Of a stretch of 64,000 nucleotides of DNA, positions 1 through 13,812 are shown piece by piece; positions within the stretch are counted from its first letter, which is position 1, and every line of letters begins with the position of its first letter. A program made the position numbers and the translations under genes. Under the pieces are notes generated by a model, which saw only the letters and a program-made list of their open reading frames with translations, was not told where the DNA came from and made no database searches. This DNA is from Promerops cafer (lineage: Eukaryota; Chordata; Aves; Passeriformes; Nectariniidae): positions 520,930 to 584,929 of the forward strand of contig VZSE01005940.1 in NCBI GenBank assembly GCA_013398275.1, read 5' to 3'.

Positions 1-937
1 GCCAGAACTGGGGGCAGAAAGGTGCTGGTACAAACCAACTGGTCCAGAGGACAGTGTGTGTCAGGAGTGGGTTTGGGATTGCAGTGCTCAGAGAGAGGTG
101 CTCAGGAGCAGGCAAACACAGGTAATCAGTGATGTTAAGGAAAACAAGCAATCCGTGAGGACTGGTTTTAGTAGACTTTATCAAGGTGTGAATCAGAGTT
201 CTCTCAAGAGTTACCCTGGAAAAGGAGAAAAGAGGAGCTGCAGACATTGTTCCCACTTGATGTCAGAGATAAGGCTGGCAGACACAATCTTTCTCCCTGT
301 GAGAGCTCATTTCCCTCTATTAGTCACTTAGAACACAAACACACGGTCAAATTTAGCAGGGTTTTTTTGCAAGTGTGTTCCCGCTTGTTAAACTTGAGAA
401 TTGTTTTTCCCTTATATACATAATGACTTTTCCAAGGGCTAAAGTACAAATCCAAATTGGATGCACTCCGTAAACTCATCAAGAAATTTTGGCAAGAGGC
501 CACCTGGGAGTTGTCCATAGTTACTGAGGTTTCTTCATTTCAGATTCCACATTAATGCTTCCTGGGTATAGCTCATCCTTGGAAGCCCACACTGCATGAG
601 AAAACGCATAGTTTTGACAGAAACACATTTTGCTTTCCATCTCAAGGAATTATTTGCAGAATTTCCCTGTCCCCTGTGTGGCATCTCATAATATCATGAT
701 TATTTTCTTTGAGTGCTTTTCCAGAATGATGGTGAAAAAGGAGTCTAATTAAGAAAAAACTGTCAAGGAGAGAATATTGAGATACCCTTAGTGTTCTCAT
801 GTATGACAACCTGATTGGGCTTTAGGATTAAATACATTTTGTTTCGTAACTTGACAACAATCCAATAACATAATATAGTTATATAATGGTTTGCTAAGGA
901 ATGTTCATATATAGTGACTGCTGCTTTTAATTCATTT

Positions 938-956
938 TATATACATATATATATTT
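938..956. repeat. TA-rich simple repeat
   Basis: Short run of alternating T and A with one C interruption. It is a microsatellite-like tract too short to say much about. Confidence 0.6.
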
Positions 957-1288
957 ATTTTCTTGAGCTCGTGATACTATCCTTCATTTTATACCGTGTT
1001 TAAATAGAATCTGATATCTGACTGCTGCAGACAGTAACGTGAAGTTCATTTATTGTTTGGAATGTGCTGTGATCCCAAATCCAGACCTTTAAACAATAAT
1101 TGAGTCCAGCTTCAGAGGAGATTCTCTATATTGTTAATAGCTGTTGATATTTGTTTGTCATTTTTGAGTTTCTTTTTGTTCTGCTGTGAGTGGGTGTGTG
1201 TATGTGAGTGCAGGGTAAGTTTCTGGGAGTTCATATCTAGCATTTATTCAGTCCTTTCCTGTGGCTTGCAGGCACCCCCAACCCCCTC

Positions 1289-1305
1289 TTTTTTTTTTTT
1301 TTTTT
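1289..1305. repeat. Poly(T) run, 17 bases
   Basis: Uninterrupted run of 17 T, preceded by a C-rich stretch. It could be the tail of an old minus-strand retrocopy, but nothing recognisable lies next to it, so I call it a plain homopolymer. Confidence 0.8.
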
Positions 1306-2216
1306 AAATTAATAAACAGTTATTTTTCTTCACTTTCACCCACTAGTGTCAATTTCTCTCATTGGCAGAAGAAAAGGGAGTTATTGAAGCCCTTTCCCTT
1401 CAGAGGAAACACACATTCCAGGGTGTTTTCTCCTGCAGTTTGTGTCCAAAACTCAGGCACTGTTACAGACCAATTTTAAGGGAAGTAATATAGAGGCTGT
1501 TATTAATTTAGATAAGAAAATCAATTAAAAGAGAAATAACCAGCTTAGAGGGGAAGCATGCTAGATGCTTCAGATTCAAGTGAATGAACACTTCAAAAAC
1601 TGATGAAATAGGGAAACCCAGGAATGTCCCAAAATCAAACCAGCTCCATTTTTGGTAAAGCAGGTACACTTTTTCTGAAATGGCTCCGGAGCAGCAGCAA
1701 TCAGTGCTGGAAGCAAACACAGGAGCTCAGCTCTGCTCTGCTAACTCCAGGCAAGAAACCTGCTGTGCTACAACCAGCTTCAGGTGAAGAACATAATCCT
1801 AACCCAAGGCACCAAAGGTCTTCTGGGCGATTTGAACAAGGGAAATCTGAGTGTCCTTACAGAGTCTGTGTGCCAAATAAATGACCGCTGTCAGCCATTG
1901 CACCTCCAGTCTTCCTTCACAAGCCTTGCCTTATAAATTCTGCTTTTTGTTCAGTTGGGTTGCTATGGCACTACTGCAGGACAAAACAACAAGTTTAGAA
2001 AATGTAATTATGAGCTACTGGGACCTGAGGTGTTGATGGTTTAGTTTCATGGATATTGAAACTAGAAGATAACACCTTGTTTCTATATCTGCTGTGAAGT
2101 TCTGATATATTTTTCTTTTTGTATAGGCTAACTAATATTTTTAATTTGGACCAATATGAACTTCCACAGGGTTCACATCATACTAATTTTATTTAATTTG
2201 AAAATTCTTTGTTATT

Positions 2217-2229
2217 AAAAAAAAAAAAA
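2217..2229. repeat. Poly(A) run, 13 bases
   Basis: Uninterrupted run of 13 A in AT-rich DNA. No retroposon body is recognisable upstream of it. Confidence 0.75.
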
Positions 2230-5200
2230 GTAGTTCTTTTCCTCATAGTTTTATCCAATATTGGGAGAGAAATTGAAAAATACCTTAAAATATTACTTAT
2301 TTCTGTCTTTGGTTATAATTGTGGCAGACCAAGAATCTCTTATGACAGAAATAATTATAAATAATTTTTGCTATGAAATAAAGGGCAATGAATTAAAATT
2401 TCCATTTTAGTCCATAGTTAAGTGCAAATGTTTCATCTCTAATAGTACTAGAAATTAGTATTGAGATATTGTATTTTTTTAAAGAGTCCAGAACTTTAAA
2501 GGTTTTTTTATTATTTTATTGTAATAACTAAAAAAATGAAATATCAATTTATAGGAAAACCTTTTGTTTATTTTTTTTTCTTTGTTTTGATGGGCCTTTT
2601 TTTTAGCAGAATACCTTGACAATGAAAGCAGGACTCCATGTACCTATCTCCCAGCATCAACTTATTTCATTTTGTCTGAAAACATATAGAGATAAATAAA
2701 GGGACAATGCAAAGACTTTAAAATAGAGGATTTAACATCTATTTTTGTTTCCCCAGAGTCCTGAAGGACATTATATTCTCATTAACTCTTTGTTTATGTT
2801 TTTCTTAAGACTTTGAAGCCCCATTTCTTCGTTAGACTTGCTGGCTGTATTTTTTGCAGAAGGGATGATAAATGACACCTTGTTGCCCTGTGGTCACCAC
2901 TGCCACCAAAAGACATTTTCAAGGCAGGGATGCCACACATTTGAAATTCTTTTTTCTTCTGGATTCTTACCTCATGCACACCAAAAAAGAAACCCCATTC
3001 ACTGACATGTGATATATTCCAGTCACGATGTTTTGGCAGGTCTAACATCAAATTTTCTGTTGATTTCAGAATGAGCAGGACAATGCTATGGTGCATTTTT
3101 CCCAGCTACAGAAAGAGAAATGAAGAAAAGATGAAGGTAAGAGAAGAAGCAGATATTATAGCTCACACCCACAGGAGATTCTATTTATATTTTCCTCCTT
3201 CATGCTCACAGAAACACAATTAAGATAAATCTGATGGATTAAATATATTGTAGGTATTCTGAACCATCTTCTTTTATCTATTTATCCTTACTTTCTGTTA
3301 AGGGTCTGCATGCGTGTGCTTTTCTGTGTGTATGTTTTAGAGCTAGGACTGACAAAAAACAAACTTCTTCCCTGACTTCTTCTTAAACGATATAGATTAG
3401 GGACATGTATCTTAACAAAAGGCTTACTTCAACATCTTGGACTCCATTAAAATTTAAACATTTAGAAATGGCATTTGGTTCCTCTCCAAATTTTTACTTG
3501 TCTTCCCAAGTTTTTATTCTTTTATGTTCTACAAAAATACATTTTTTTTTAAATAACTTTTTTTCTCTTGGCTTTGATAATATACAGTGCAAATAAAGAA
3601 ATTTCTTCTGACTTTATCTGTGTTAGAAAAATGTGAATTTTCTCAAAATGTATTGCACTTTCCCTTATATCTAACATGCTCCATATACTCTCAAAGAGGG
3701 CCAACTGGGGGAAAAAACACTTCCTTTCTGGAAAAAGTCTGAGGTTCAGAGAAAAAGTAGTTCCTCCAATAATTCCCTCTGTGTTCCAATGGTCTAGAAG
3801 AGTGATGGGGGCTGAGTTGGATTTGCAGAGTTATTTCAGAGAGCCAGTGCTTGCCTGTCTGCACTGGTTGTTAGTGTTTGGCTTTTGCCTGGCAGGTGAG
3901 ATGGGCACATTCAGGTTCCACCTGTGCCTGTTTAAGACCCAGCCTAAAGCTCTATCACCAGGCTGCTCTGGGGAAAATCTGGTTTCTCTCATTTTCAGGT
4001 AGACAAGATAAAGTTGTGTTTTCTCTCATGAAAATGTTTCTTGAAAAAAAAAAAATATCTGGAGCTTTTATTTTTGTTTGCTGTTGGTTAGATCACCATT
4101 CATCCATGCTTATACCTCGCAAAAAGGGGGGAGGGATGCAAGAAGGGGTGGATGGATCTGCTCGTGCTTTGTCCAATATTTGAAGAGCTTGCTCCTGTCA
4201 TGACCTTTTTTACTCTGCATTTCTGGGATTCACTATAAATACTGCACGAATATAAGAACCACTTCTGTACTTTGGGGCTTTTCACTTGCCTTTTGTGAAA
4301 TTCTGGTTTATGAACCTGCACTTTGCCTAATGAGTTGTATTACAAGTGGAAAGCTCTGTGGATGGGAATGCTATAAAACAGTGTGTCTGTTCTTGCAAAA
4401 GTCACTATATCCATGAAAAACACTGCAATTCTGCTTTTTTAACAACAGCACTTGAGAAATATCCTGAATCCTTGTGTGAGCGTGTACACTGAGGTAATAT
4501 TATGTTCTTTTTATTTTAATATATCTGTTGATTGAACTGTGCTCTGGAATTTCACCTGAAGGCTTTGCATCTCTCTAATAACACTCTCAGGTTATAAGAC
4601 AGAGGATGCTGGGCTTGAGAAAGAAAGAGGTTGGACAGGTATCTTATTTTTGTTTGTCAAAAATAATGTACTTAACACTGCGTAAATGGGTTTTGTACCT
4701 TTTTTTGTGTGCTTTAATACATAGCAAGTAATTGCATCTGACAAAGAGAAAAAGTGCAGTTTCAGGTCTCACAGACATACAACCTCCAGTAAATATTTAT
4801 CACATAGAACGTTTAAAGTTTTGCTGTACTGGTAACAGTGATTTGTAATACTTTTTATTCTCTCCCCCAAAAAAGCCCAAACCACCAACTTGCGAATTAT
4901 AGTGGTTTGTTTTTTATTACAGTATGAGCTGAAAAAGATCTTGTTTTCCCTGGAAACTGAGAGCAGTTGCATATCATTGCATGAGGGAATTGTTTTCACA
5001 TACCAGTCTCTTAGTTATGATATATAATACACCATTTTACCTAAATCCAGGAGTTGCTAATACTTCTTATATGGCTCATCTGTCATGTGGTTTGGAACCA
5101 CTTCTGTGAATCACTGGACCACAGCTGTAGCTTGCAAGATCACTTTTCAGTGATTAACAGGTCTTACAGCAAGCTTTTCCATTGCATTTTACAAAGTCTG

Positions 5201-7687
5201 TGGGCTGCTCTAGAAATTGTTTCAGGTGGAGGCAGCACATATATTTGTGCATTACAGAAAGTGTGAAGAATATCAGCTACCAAATCTTTGCTTTATTTCA
5301 GCATTCTGAAAATGAACCTCACTTCTTCATCAGTGTACTGTGTCAAGGAATCCTATTACATTAAGTTTGATAAATAAACAGCATTAAAGATTGCACTGGC
5401 TGTGTAACAGGCTTGTTTGACAGTGAAAGATTTTAAAATGCCTACTTCACACAGAAAAAAATGAATACAAGCCCATTTTATGTGCCAAATGACAAACTAT
5501 AAGGATTAATGGGCCTATTTAAATGAATAATTGTCCTCTGTCCTATACCAGCTTATGCAGTACAATAGCTGTATATGCAGCAGCTGGCAACCCTCTTCTA
5601 GAGATGTAAAAGATGAGAATTGGTAACAATAAAAAATAATGGTTGAGCCAGGGCGAGTTAAGACTAAGCCTCCACTGCATTCCCAATGACCTCAGTGGAG
5701 TTCAGAGAACTTAATTGGCATCTCAAGGTTTCATTCACCCTCCCCCTAACTTTATTTCCAAGTCTTCCGTGAATCACTCTACTGAAAATATAATGTTTTA
5801 AAGATCTAAATTAATCCCAATGAAACAAATGTGTAGAAAATTTTCTTTGTTCTATATAAGATCAGTGATCTGATTCTATTTTTATTTAATAAAGTGGGAA
5901 TTAGTGAGGCCAGCATAATTAAAACAGAGTTGGAGTTGGTGATACAGACTTTCATTTTTATTCTCCACTCCTCCAGCAGTGTGATAGGAATTGCTGCACT
6001 AGAAGCTGTCCCTGGGCAGGAGGGACCATCAGTGGGCAGTGATGGCAAATAGCTCTGGGTTTAACCAGGTTTGGTCATGGATAACTCAGCCACTTCTGAG
6101 CAGGCCTTGGTGAGTTTTTCTCTTCTGTTTTGTGTTGTAGGTCTCTCAGTCACAACATGAGCTCTGCCTGATGTATTTTACAGCATGGCCTTTAAAACAG
6201 AATGGTTTTTTGTGTGTGTGACTGCAGTGATTTTTACCAAAGGAACTTCACCGATATTTACTAGCACTCGAGGCTTATAGTAGAGAAATTTTGGTAGACA
6301 AAGTTTCTAACCCTCCCTCAATCATTGCAAAATTTCCACTATTTCCCTTCATATATTGTGAGCTAATGGATTGTTTTAATAATTGATTGCTTTCTACATT
6401 AGTTGAGTTAGAGAGTGAGAATGAGTTAATAACCTTATGAGACTCTCCTTGGAATCCACGCCAAAGTCAAGCTATTACAGAACAACAGAAACAGGTAGTA
6501 GAAGCTGAGTATGTGAACTGTGTAAAAGGAACCAGTAAATCTTTTGAAGTGTATGTCTATTTTTAGCTCACTAATGAAATCAGTGTTTTCTTAAGGCTTA
6601 ATTCAAAATCCAATGCAATTGATGTAAGAATTTCCAGATTTAGGTAAGGTCACAATCATACTGTTATATGCAATCCTCAAAACTCTGTTTTCTTCTTGGC
6701 TTCACTTGTATAAAGTAAAACTCTCATAAGCACATTTAGTATCTCTAAAATTGCTTTCAAATGCAACTTCCTGAGAAGGGCTGTAAAACCTAAAGCAAAG
6801 AAAGAATAACAATGAATGGCCAGTGAGCCTGTGATGCCCTCACAGAATGTCTTTCCTATCATTGAAAAGCATCTTTTCCTTCTTTGTGGTCTTTTGGCAA
6901 CAACAACAAAGACAACTAGAAAATAATCTTCAGATAACGTGTCCCTGAGGCAATACAGAGAGTGGGCTGCAGAAAGAAATGAAATAGCTTTCTTAAAATG
7001 TTTTGTTTCAAACCCGCACTTATTACTCTGTGCTGTGTGGAGCAGACACAGGAACTGCAAACAGCCCAGGCTCTTTCATCCATCTCCGTGCTATTGCCCT
7101 TTCAGGTGTGCAAGGATTGATGAGACAGTGATATCACAGCCCATCCGAGCCTTTTCTGTGGATTTGTTAACCTGCTGAAAACACACTCTTGTATTCAGAG
7201 ACAAAGCTGAGCTTCCTCCTGTTTGCTTTACACAGTCCAAGATTCTCATCTGTTCTTTTTGTCTAGTTTTGTTATTTCATTTTAGTGGGTTTCCGTGTGG
7301 CAGAGGGAAGTCTGTCTTTTTCTTATCCTTACAAAGTGCATCCACGTTTGTGCTGGGCTTTTGTCCCCCTTGAAAAAAAAGAAAAAGCAGAAAACCAAAA
7401 CAGTTCCTAAAGGATTTCCTGACTGAAGGAATGGAAGACTGTGAACAGCTATGTTGTGGGGTCACAGGAGGCAGAATACAAAGGATATCCTAATAAAGAT
7501 TTATGGGAGCTTGCAAGGGCTTCTCTTTCTAAGTGTTACTTGCTCTGTTTGTGTTATATCCGAGTGGGGAAAAGAGTGCCCTGGTGTTACATTAGGTTGT
7601 GCTGTGCCCTTTAGCACAACCTGTGTTGTTTTAGCAGACACACTGTGGTAAGCAATAGTTGTTTTCAGTGCTTGTAAGAGACAGGGA

Positions 7688-7702
7688 TTTTTTTTTTTTT
7701 TT
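7688..7702. repeat. Poly(T) run, 15 bases
   Basis: Uninterrupted run of 15 T with no recognisable element beside it. Confidence 0.75.
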
Positions 7703-10700
7703 CTTAGAGCCTTGCCATTTCATTTCAAGTGCCATTCTCTTTTCTGAGGCACATCTAAAATGGCACTGGGAGATTTTGTATTTTCTGTCTTACAGAGAGT
7801 TTAGTGTAATATGCAACTTTTCCTTAACGTGGGCTCTTGGGATAAAGAAGGTTCTTCTGATCTGGTGAACTTGGTCAAATTGCATCACTGGTGGCAGCAC
7901 TAATTCCCTGGTCCTTTCAGGTTGTTTGCACATTGAACAATGATCCTGTCTTAATTCATGAGTCTAACCTGATCTAAGATAATTAACAAATAAATAAAAA
8001 GGAAAATGCCGTACTTACACTATTTGACAGATGCAGACAAATAGTTCTGTTGCATCAGAGCGTGAATTTATTGCTTATATCAATTTTCAGAGTTAGAATT
8101 ACCCCTAGATATTAGCTGATAACCTTCTATGGGTGTCCTGGTCTGTCACGAACCTGTAGCAGCTATGTATTGTTTTTGTATGGAGACAGAATTGATGGAA
8201 AAATATCAATATCCATTCAGTCAGGTCTGGAGAGGGAAAAAAGAGTCACTAAATTCCTCTTACTCTTAGTTTGCCTGCTATTTTGATGATGGTAGACTTA
8301 TAAAAGACAGATAGTTGGCAAATTCACGGGCTTTTTTTCAAGGACTTGATGTGAATTGGAGTAGAAAAATAAAACAAATGCAAGAAAGTAACAAATTGAA
8401 GTTTTACAGAATGTGCAGTAGAAGACCCGTATTTATGGGTATTGGAATGCTAGAAGTGTGACTGAAGCAGCAAAGGCCTGTGGTTTGTGACAGTTGTTTT
8501 TTTATTAAAGTAAAATGCAAATTTTTCAATTAGTGGGAAAAAAATGCAGGAAGGAGTTGGTAGTCTATAAACTGAAAAATTTTCAAGGTTGTGTCCAGGT
8601 ATTCAAATCAATGCTCACAACAGATACAGCAATGCAGCCTAGCAAAAATTAATAACATGAATAAATCATGGTACTGAAAGTTATGTGAATGCCAATTAAG
8701 TAAATAAATGAGCACAATGAGGTGTTGTCAATGAGAGATCTTGAAAGGAAATAAAAATGACTGAGGTGGGAGAACGTGCATTATAGGAAAAAGGCAAGAA
8801 TTTAGTCACAAAGACAATGTCACACTGACTAATAATCATGGCACATGGCATAAAGAAACAGCAGAGAGGACTACAAATCTGCAGCCAAATCCAGACTGCT
8901 CCAAAAGATATCTTCAGAAGTTAATTTATGCAGGTGATTTATACTTGAATTTTTAAATGCCATCAAGTATCACACTTTATTTACAGGATGATTGTGACTT
9001 AGGTTGTCATTGGGGAGAATGATAAAGAGAAAAAAATACTAATCTAGGAAGAAGGACATTTCAGTGAGGCAAAAATACATACAATGGTAAACACAAGAGG
9101 TTCAGTCTGAAATACGGTCCTGTGATGTTTCTGAGGGAAGTGGAGAAAGAAAGCTTGAAACTTGAATAGCTCTGCCTTTGTTCCCTGCTAGATTTCTCTC
9201 AGTAATCTAGAGATTACATCTGTTTTGAAGCAGTTTAACAGAGCTATGCTGGGTTCTGCATCATCTGAACACTTGTCAGGTGGAGAATGTGCCTGCCCCT
9301 CCTTGCCTGTATTAGAATTTCTGAATTTTTCTGAGTGTCATAATCGTTCTCTTAGTTTTTTATGTTTCTACCCTCTGAATGCAGTTCCATAGATTTGTAG
9401 AGTAAATTGAGGTGTGCACAACTGAGAACTTCATGTACTCCTAATCCTTGTTTTTTCCTTTTTCTTTCCTTTTCTTCTGGCGTCTTTATTCCCTCTCTAT
9501 TTTGTGGAGCCTTCATTTCTTGTCTGTTGATCCAGATCTGGCAATTTCAGTACATGTAATGATCTGTTCTGATCAATTATATTTTCCCCTTTTCTGGGGA
9601 GATGACTTGTTACCCAGCTTCTTTCAGTGGTCAGCAGTGGATTAGGAGAGCTTTTGCAGAAGTTGTTCCATAACTGAAGAAACCTTCCTCATGAGCAAGC
9701 ACCAGAAAATGTGACATGTCAAACAGCTCTCTCCATTCACTTTGGATAGATTCACTTCCCTATTTCAGCACAATCCCATCATTCAAATACAAAACATAGA
9801 ATAGAACCTGGAGTTTTTGAGTACCTGAACCAGTTATAAAATAGTATTTGGGAAATGTAACTTTGCAATTGCTTGTAAATTTTCTCTCTAAGGTCTTTTG
9901 CTACTTGCTCAGTGTACTATTTTTAATTTACTTCTGGACCTACTCTCAAGTACAGTTTGTGTAATGTAAATATAGATTATCAAAAATACTTTGGTTTTTC
10001 TAGTGTAGTATAAGTAATACCTCTTTTAGTCTTCTGACTTGTATGAATTTTATTCAAATGTTATAAAAAGACCATGAAAAATTCTTGACTTTGAAACCAT
10101 ATCAAAAAGACGTTTTGCAGAGTCACAATTTTATATATAATACCTTACCTTTACAGGGTAAAAAAAAGGGTCTTAGATGTCTTTCTTTCCATCTACCTTA
10201 TCATCCTTTAATGATTAAAGGGTCACAGAGCTCCTAACAGAATTTTAGGAGAATGTTAATTTCTGAGCATACATTTTGAGCAATGGCAGGTAGTGTGATC
10301 TTATGTTGTACAGGAAATCTGTCTCTCAGCAAGGCTGGAGAGACCTGGAAAGTTCCAGCTCAGTGATCCAAAAGTAGCATTGAAAAGCTATTTTAGCTCT
10401 CCAGAAAGATGAAAGAGCTTTTTACTCGCTTGCTACTATTATAATTTCAGAGTGACAAGTGATTAAAGCAGCAATGGGCTGAGAGCCTCCCACAGTGTTT
10501 AACAGCATATATGAACCATATGCAATACTTACCTCTGTACTCATCTCAATAAAGAAAGATGTCCATGCTAAAAAATGGAATTGTGGAGATGGTGTTTGTG
10601 TGTGCTACTTGATGTGCACAAAGAACACAGCAATTAGCTGTGCAGATATTGATATCAGAGATCCCTTTATTCACGGCTGCTGGAATGCCAGTTAGTTAGG

Positions 10701-13504
10701 ACAGATAAACAAAGATAATGATAAACTGTCAGCTGAAGTGTTTAGGAGAGCAGGTAGTGTGACAGAAGATGACAAGGAAGGCAGGAAATGAGCTAAAGCA
10801 CAAGGGGAAAAAAAGACATTTAAAAAAAAGCATCTCAGTGTACTGACACCAGCTGACTTTGAAGTACATTTTGAGGAGGAGAGTTGCACAAGGAATATAT
10901 GGAACAAAGCCCACAGAAGTTATAAAAGCATTAAAATGCTTCCGTAGAAGTATCTGAAATAAATTTCTGCCCCAGTTTTAGAGGCTTAGCAGCCTCTTTG
11001 TTTTTCCTCTGAAGTATTGTATACCATCTGCTATTGTTTGTCCTTTTGTTATAAGACCTACTGATAAATCAGATCTTATACACAGTTTTATTCTTAAATA
11101 AGGACTTTAAAATAGAAGTCAAAATTCTCATCTGCATTCTGTGAAACAAAAAAGATTTCCTCAGTTGGTAGGATAAACAAGATATGGCGTTTTAGTGTTA
11201 TCTTAAAGTGTGTGGTTTCGGGTTCCAGCACTGAATTTAATAATTAATCTGGAAGTTCCTTCTTTTGATACTCAGAGTGCTTTGAATGTGCTTACGTGGT
11301 TTTGTTTTCTTTACAAATAATTTCAAAGGTATCAATCCCTGTAAGAGAAAAAGTTGGGTTTATCAGTATTAAAAGTTTTCACCGTTTGGGGAAAAAAGAT
11401 CCCCACTTCTATTAGTTACCATGTATTATTTTTCTGTCTTTGGAATAATTTTCTTTCTTTGTCCTAACTTGGAATTGTCCACAGAATAAAAATTCCCAGT
11501 TTCTCTCAGCTTTTTTAACTCTTCCTTTTATCTGCTTGACTCAGGAAATGGCAGATCCATCTAATGCCTCTATTAAAGCACATTGTTTTGGAGGTGTGAT
11601 TTTGCTGCTTTCTTATAATAGTTTTGCCATTTCTTGGGAGCATCACGCTGTGGGGACTGTTAAACCAGGATTTTCACAAATACTACATTGTATTATTTAA
11701 GGGAAGGTAAAAGGAAAAAAACCCTAAACACCAATACTTCTATTTGTTTGATGTATCACAATTTTATATAGGAATAAGAATTTAAGTTGGAATGTAATCC
11801 ATTCCCTAAGTGCTGGGTTTAAGAGTTTTGTAGCTATACTTCCATTATCACTCATTTAAGTCTGAAATTTTGCTGAATAATTTGAAGTAACATTGTAAAA
11901 ATCTTATGAGCTTCAAGTGAATATCATGCAGATTTATTTGTTAATATCAGATATAATTGCTCATCTAATTTCCATCCATCACATTTTATTTTAAGAATGG
12001 AACATAAATTATTTCTTTTTATGGAAAGCTTTTAGCAAGCTATTAAAACACACGGAAATGGGAAACACAGAAGAGGAACATAGGAGAGGAAGACATGAGG
12101 TGAGGATGGGGACAGTGACAAATTTTAAAGACTCTGAAGTGCAGGCCAAATCGACAGAGCACATGATGCCTGTGTTTAACAGTACTTAGTCCTGGGCAAA
12201 TATTGGGTGTTTCAACAGTTAGGCTTACCTGTGAAGCTCCCTGCTTTTAATGGGAAATTGGATCATTCCAGTGCCTCCAGCTCAAGTACTGCTGGCTCAG
12301 TAAACTTGTGCAAAAAAGCTCCTTTGATGGCAATGAAAAGCTGACAAGCATTCTGGGGACGAGGGTGACAGTCCCCTCTTGCCTCATGACAGTAAAGCTG
12401 CACAGAAACAGCCCAAGCCCCGGTGCTGAAAGTTCATGTGACATTTTGGATACATGCCCTGGGTGGGCAAAATTAGTCCTGTAATTAAAGAAAACTCCTC
12501 AAAACTGTACATCGGTTTATTTAAAAGGCACGTAGTATTTTGTTGCTTCTTGTTACCAAATGGATTTTTTTTTTTATTGTCTTTCTCATGCCCAAATGAA
12601 ACAACAGCTCTGAAGAAGAGATGCAGGTTGTAGGTGCTTTTTCAGGTGCCCAATCACAGTATCACTGCTCAGAGTACACAATTATTTCCAATACTATCAG
12701 TGAATTCCATTTTTCATGGAAGTCAAAGACAAAACAAGTAGGTTCAAAAAAGGTTTGACTACATAATTAGGAATATTGGAAACTAACTACAGCCAATCTT
12801 TCCTGAGTAAATATGTGTCCTATTAAATTAGGAGCATTTCCACAACAGATGCTTTTTGTAGATTTCAGGTATGTTATGACAGCAATTCATAATTATCCAT
12901 GCTGTCTTTGTGCCAAAACATCATGTTGAGGAGATTCACTTAAATGTAATGAAGACTTTGGAAAAAAAACCCCAAACTCCCAACTGCTTAGAGAATATCA
13001 GTTACACTTTTTCAAATTGTTGCCACAGCATAGTAATAACTATTTTATGATCTTACGAAATAATAATTAAAATTCCTAGTATCTGTCAGGGATGATTAAA
13101 GTCATCACGAGGCTTCCTAGTATGGCACTATCTCAAATTATCTTTGCAGCTTCCTTCTACCTCTGAGAACCAAACAAAATTTGTTTTTTATGGTCCAGTT
13201 CCAGAGCTGTTGAAGTCGGATGAGGTTTTCCGTGCGTGCATTCTCATTTTCATGAGGGTTCTAGCATGGTGTTTAACAGGAACTTTTCCAACTGTCGTAG
13301 AGAGAGATTTATTAAGATGTTACTCAAAAGATGAAGACATTTGTGGTAGCGGGGTCCACGGCTTTGTTTCCAGGGCCGTCCGAGGTCAGGCGCAGCCTGT
13401 GAGGCGCCGCGGGCTCGCGTAGGCCGCGGGAGGGATTCACCCCGGTCGCGCGGCCTGTCTCTCGTGGCAGCTTTAGAGCTGCACGTTCGGGAGCTGGAAG
13501 GTGC

Positions 13505-13594
13505 TCACAGGCACCCTCCCGGCGCTCTGCCCGTGTCCGGCCCCGGCGGGACCCGGCAGCCCCGCGGGCTCCTCCTCCCCCTCATCCTGCTCAT
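13505..13594 (-). other. Small ATG-initiated frame (29 codons) inside the CpG island
   Basis: On the minus strand an ATG at 13594 has a purine at -3 and opens a 29-codon, Arg/Pro/Gly-rich frame that ends at a TGA at 13505-13507. Its ATG overlaps the TGA that closes the frame coming in from upstream (ATGA). A donor-like GTGAGC (cut after 13509) lies just before the stop, so the frame could be the start of a first coding exon spliced onward. Arg/Pro/Gly composition is what any GC-rich island gives, so this is only a possibility. I recognise no protein. Confidence 0.12.
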
Positions 13595-13623
13595 CCTTCT
13601 GCTGCTGCTGCAGCCGCCGGCCC

Positions 13624-13631
13624 GGGCGGGG
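13624..13631 (+). promoter_or_regulatory. GC box (Sp/KLF-type site)
   Basis: GGGCGGGG, a perfect Sp1/KLF-type core, lies inside the CpG island. It is typical of TATA-less CpG-island promoters. In a GC-rich island some such matches occur by chance, so occupancy is inferred. Confidence 0.5.
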
Positions 13632-13803
13632 TCACCTGCGCACCCCGCGGAGCCTCAGGTGGCCGCCAGCGTCGGCGCTGCTCCTGGGGGTGGGAAGGCT
13701 TAAATTCCCACCGTGTTTCTGGGTGTGTTGGAGATTTTTTAAAGTTTTGCAAGTTTTCCTGTCTGGTGCACCTGGAGGGGTTGAAGCCCTCGCGGGCACG
13801 CAG

Positions 13804-13812
13804 CAGGTGAGG
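13804..13812 (+). other. Consensus 5' splice donor CAG|GTGAGG at the edge of the CpG island
   Basis: The 9-base donor consensus is matched, with the exon ending at 13806. Its position at the downstream edge of a CpG island is where the donor of a first exon would sit if the gene runs on the + strand. No downstream partner acceptor can be identified from sequence alone. An intron starting here could span the rest of the window. Confidence 0.3.

Larger units (their letters stand above)
1..13348. other. AT-rich non-coding stretch, no gene recognised
   Basis: I see no coding exon, RNA gene or full mobile element here. Open frames are short, lie on both strands and show no recognisable domain. 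Notable content is limited to a TA-rich run near 938, homopolymers near 1289, 2217 and 7688, and a pyrimidine-rich stretch near 9448-9478. CpG dinucleotides are rare until the abrupt change at about 13.35 kb. The stretch could be intergenic, or intronic to a gene whose exons lie outside the window. Old, diverged repeats may be present but unrecognised, because I could only match families by eye. Confidence 0.6.
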
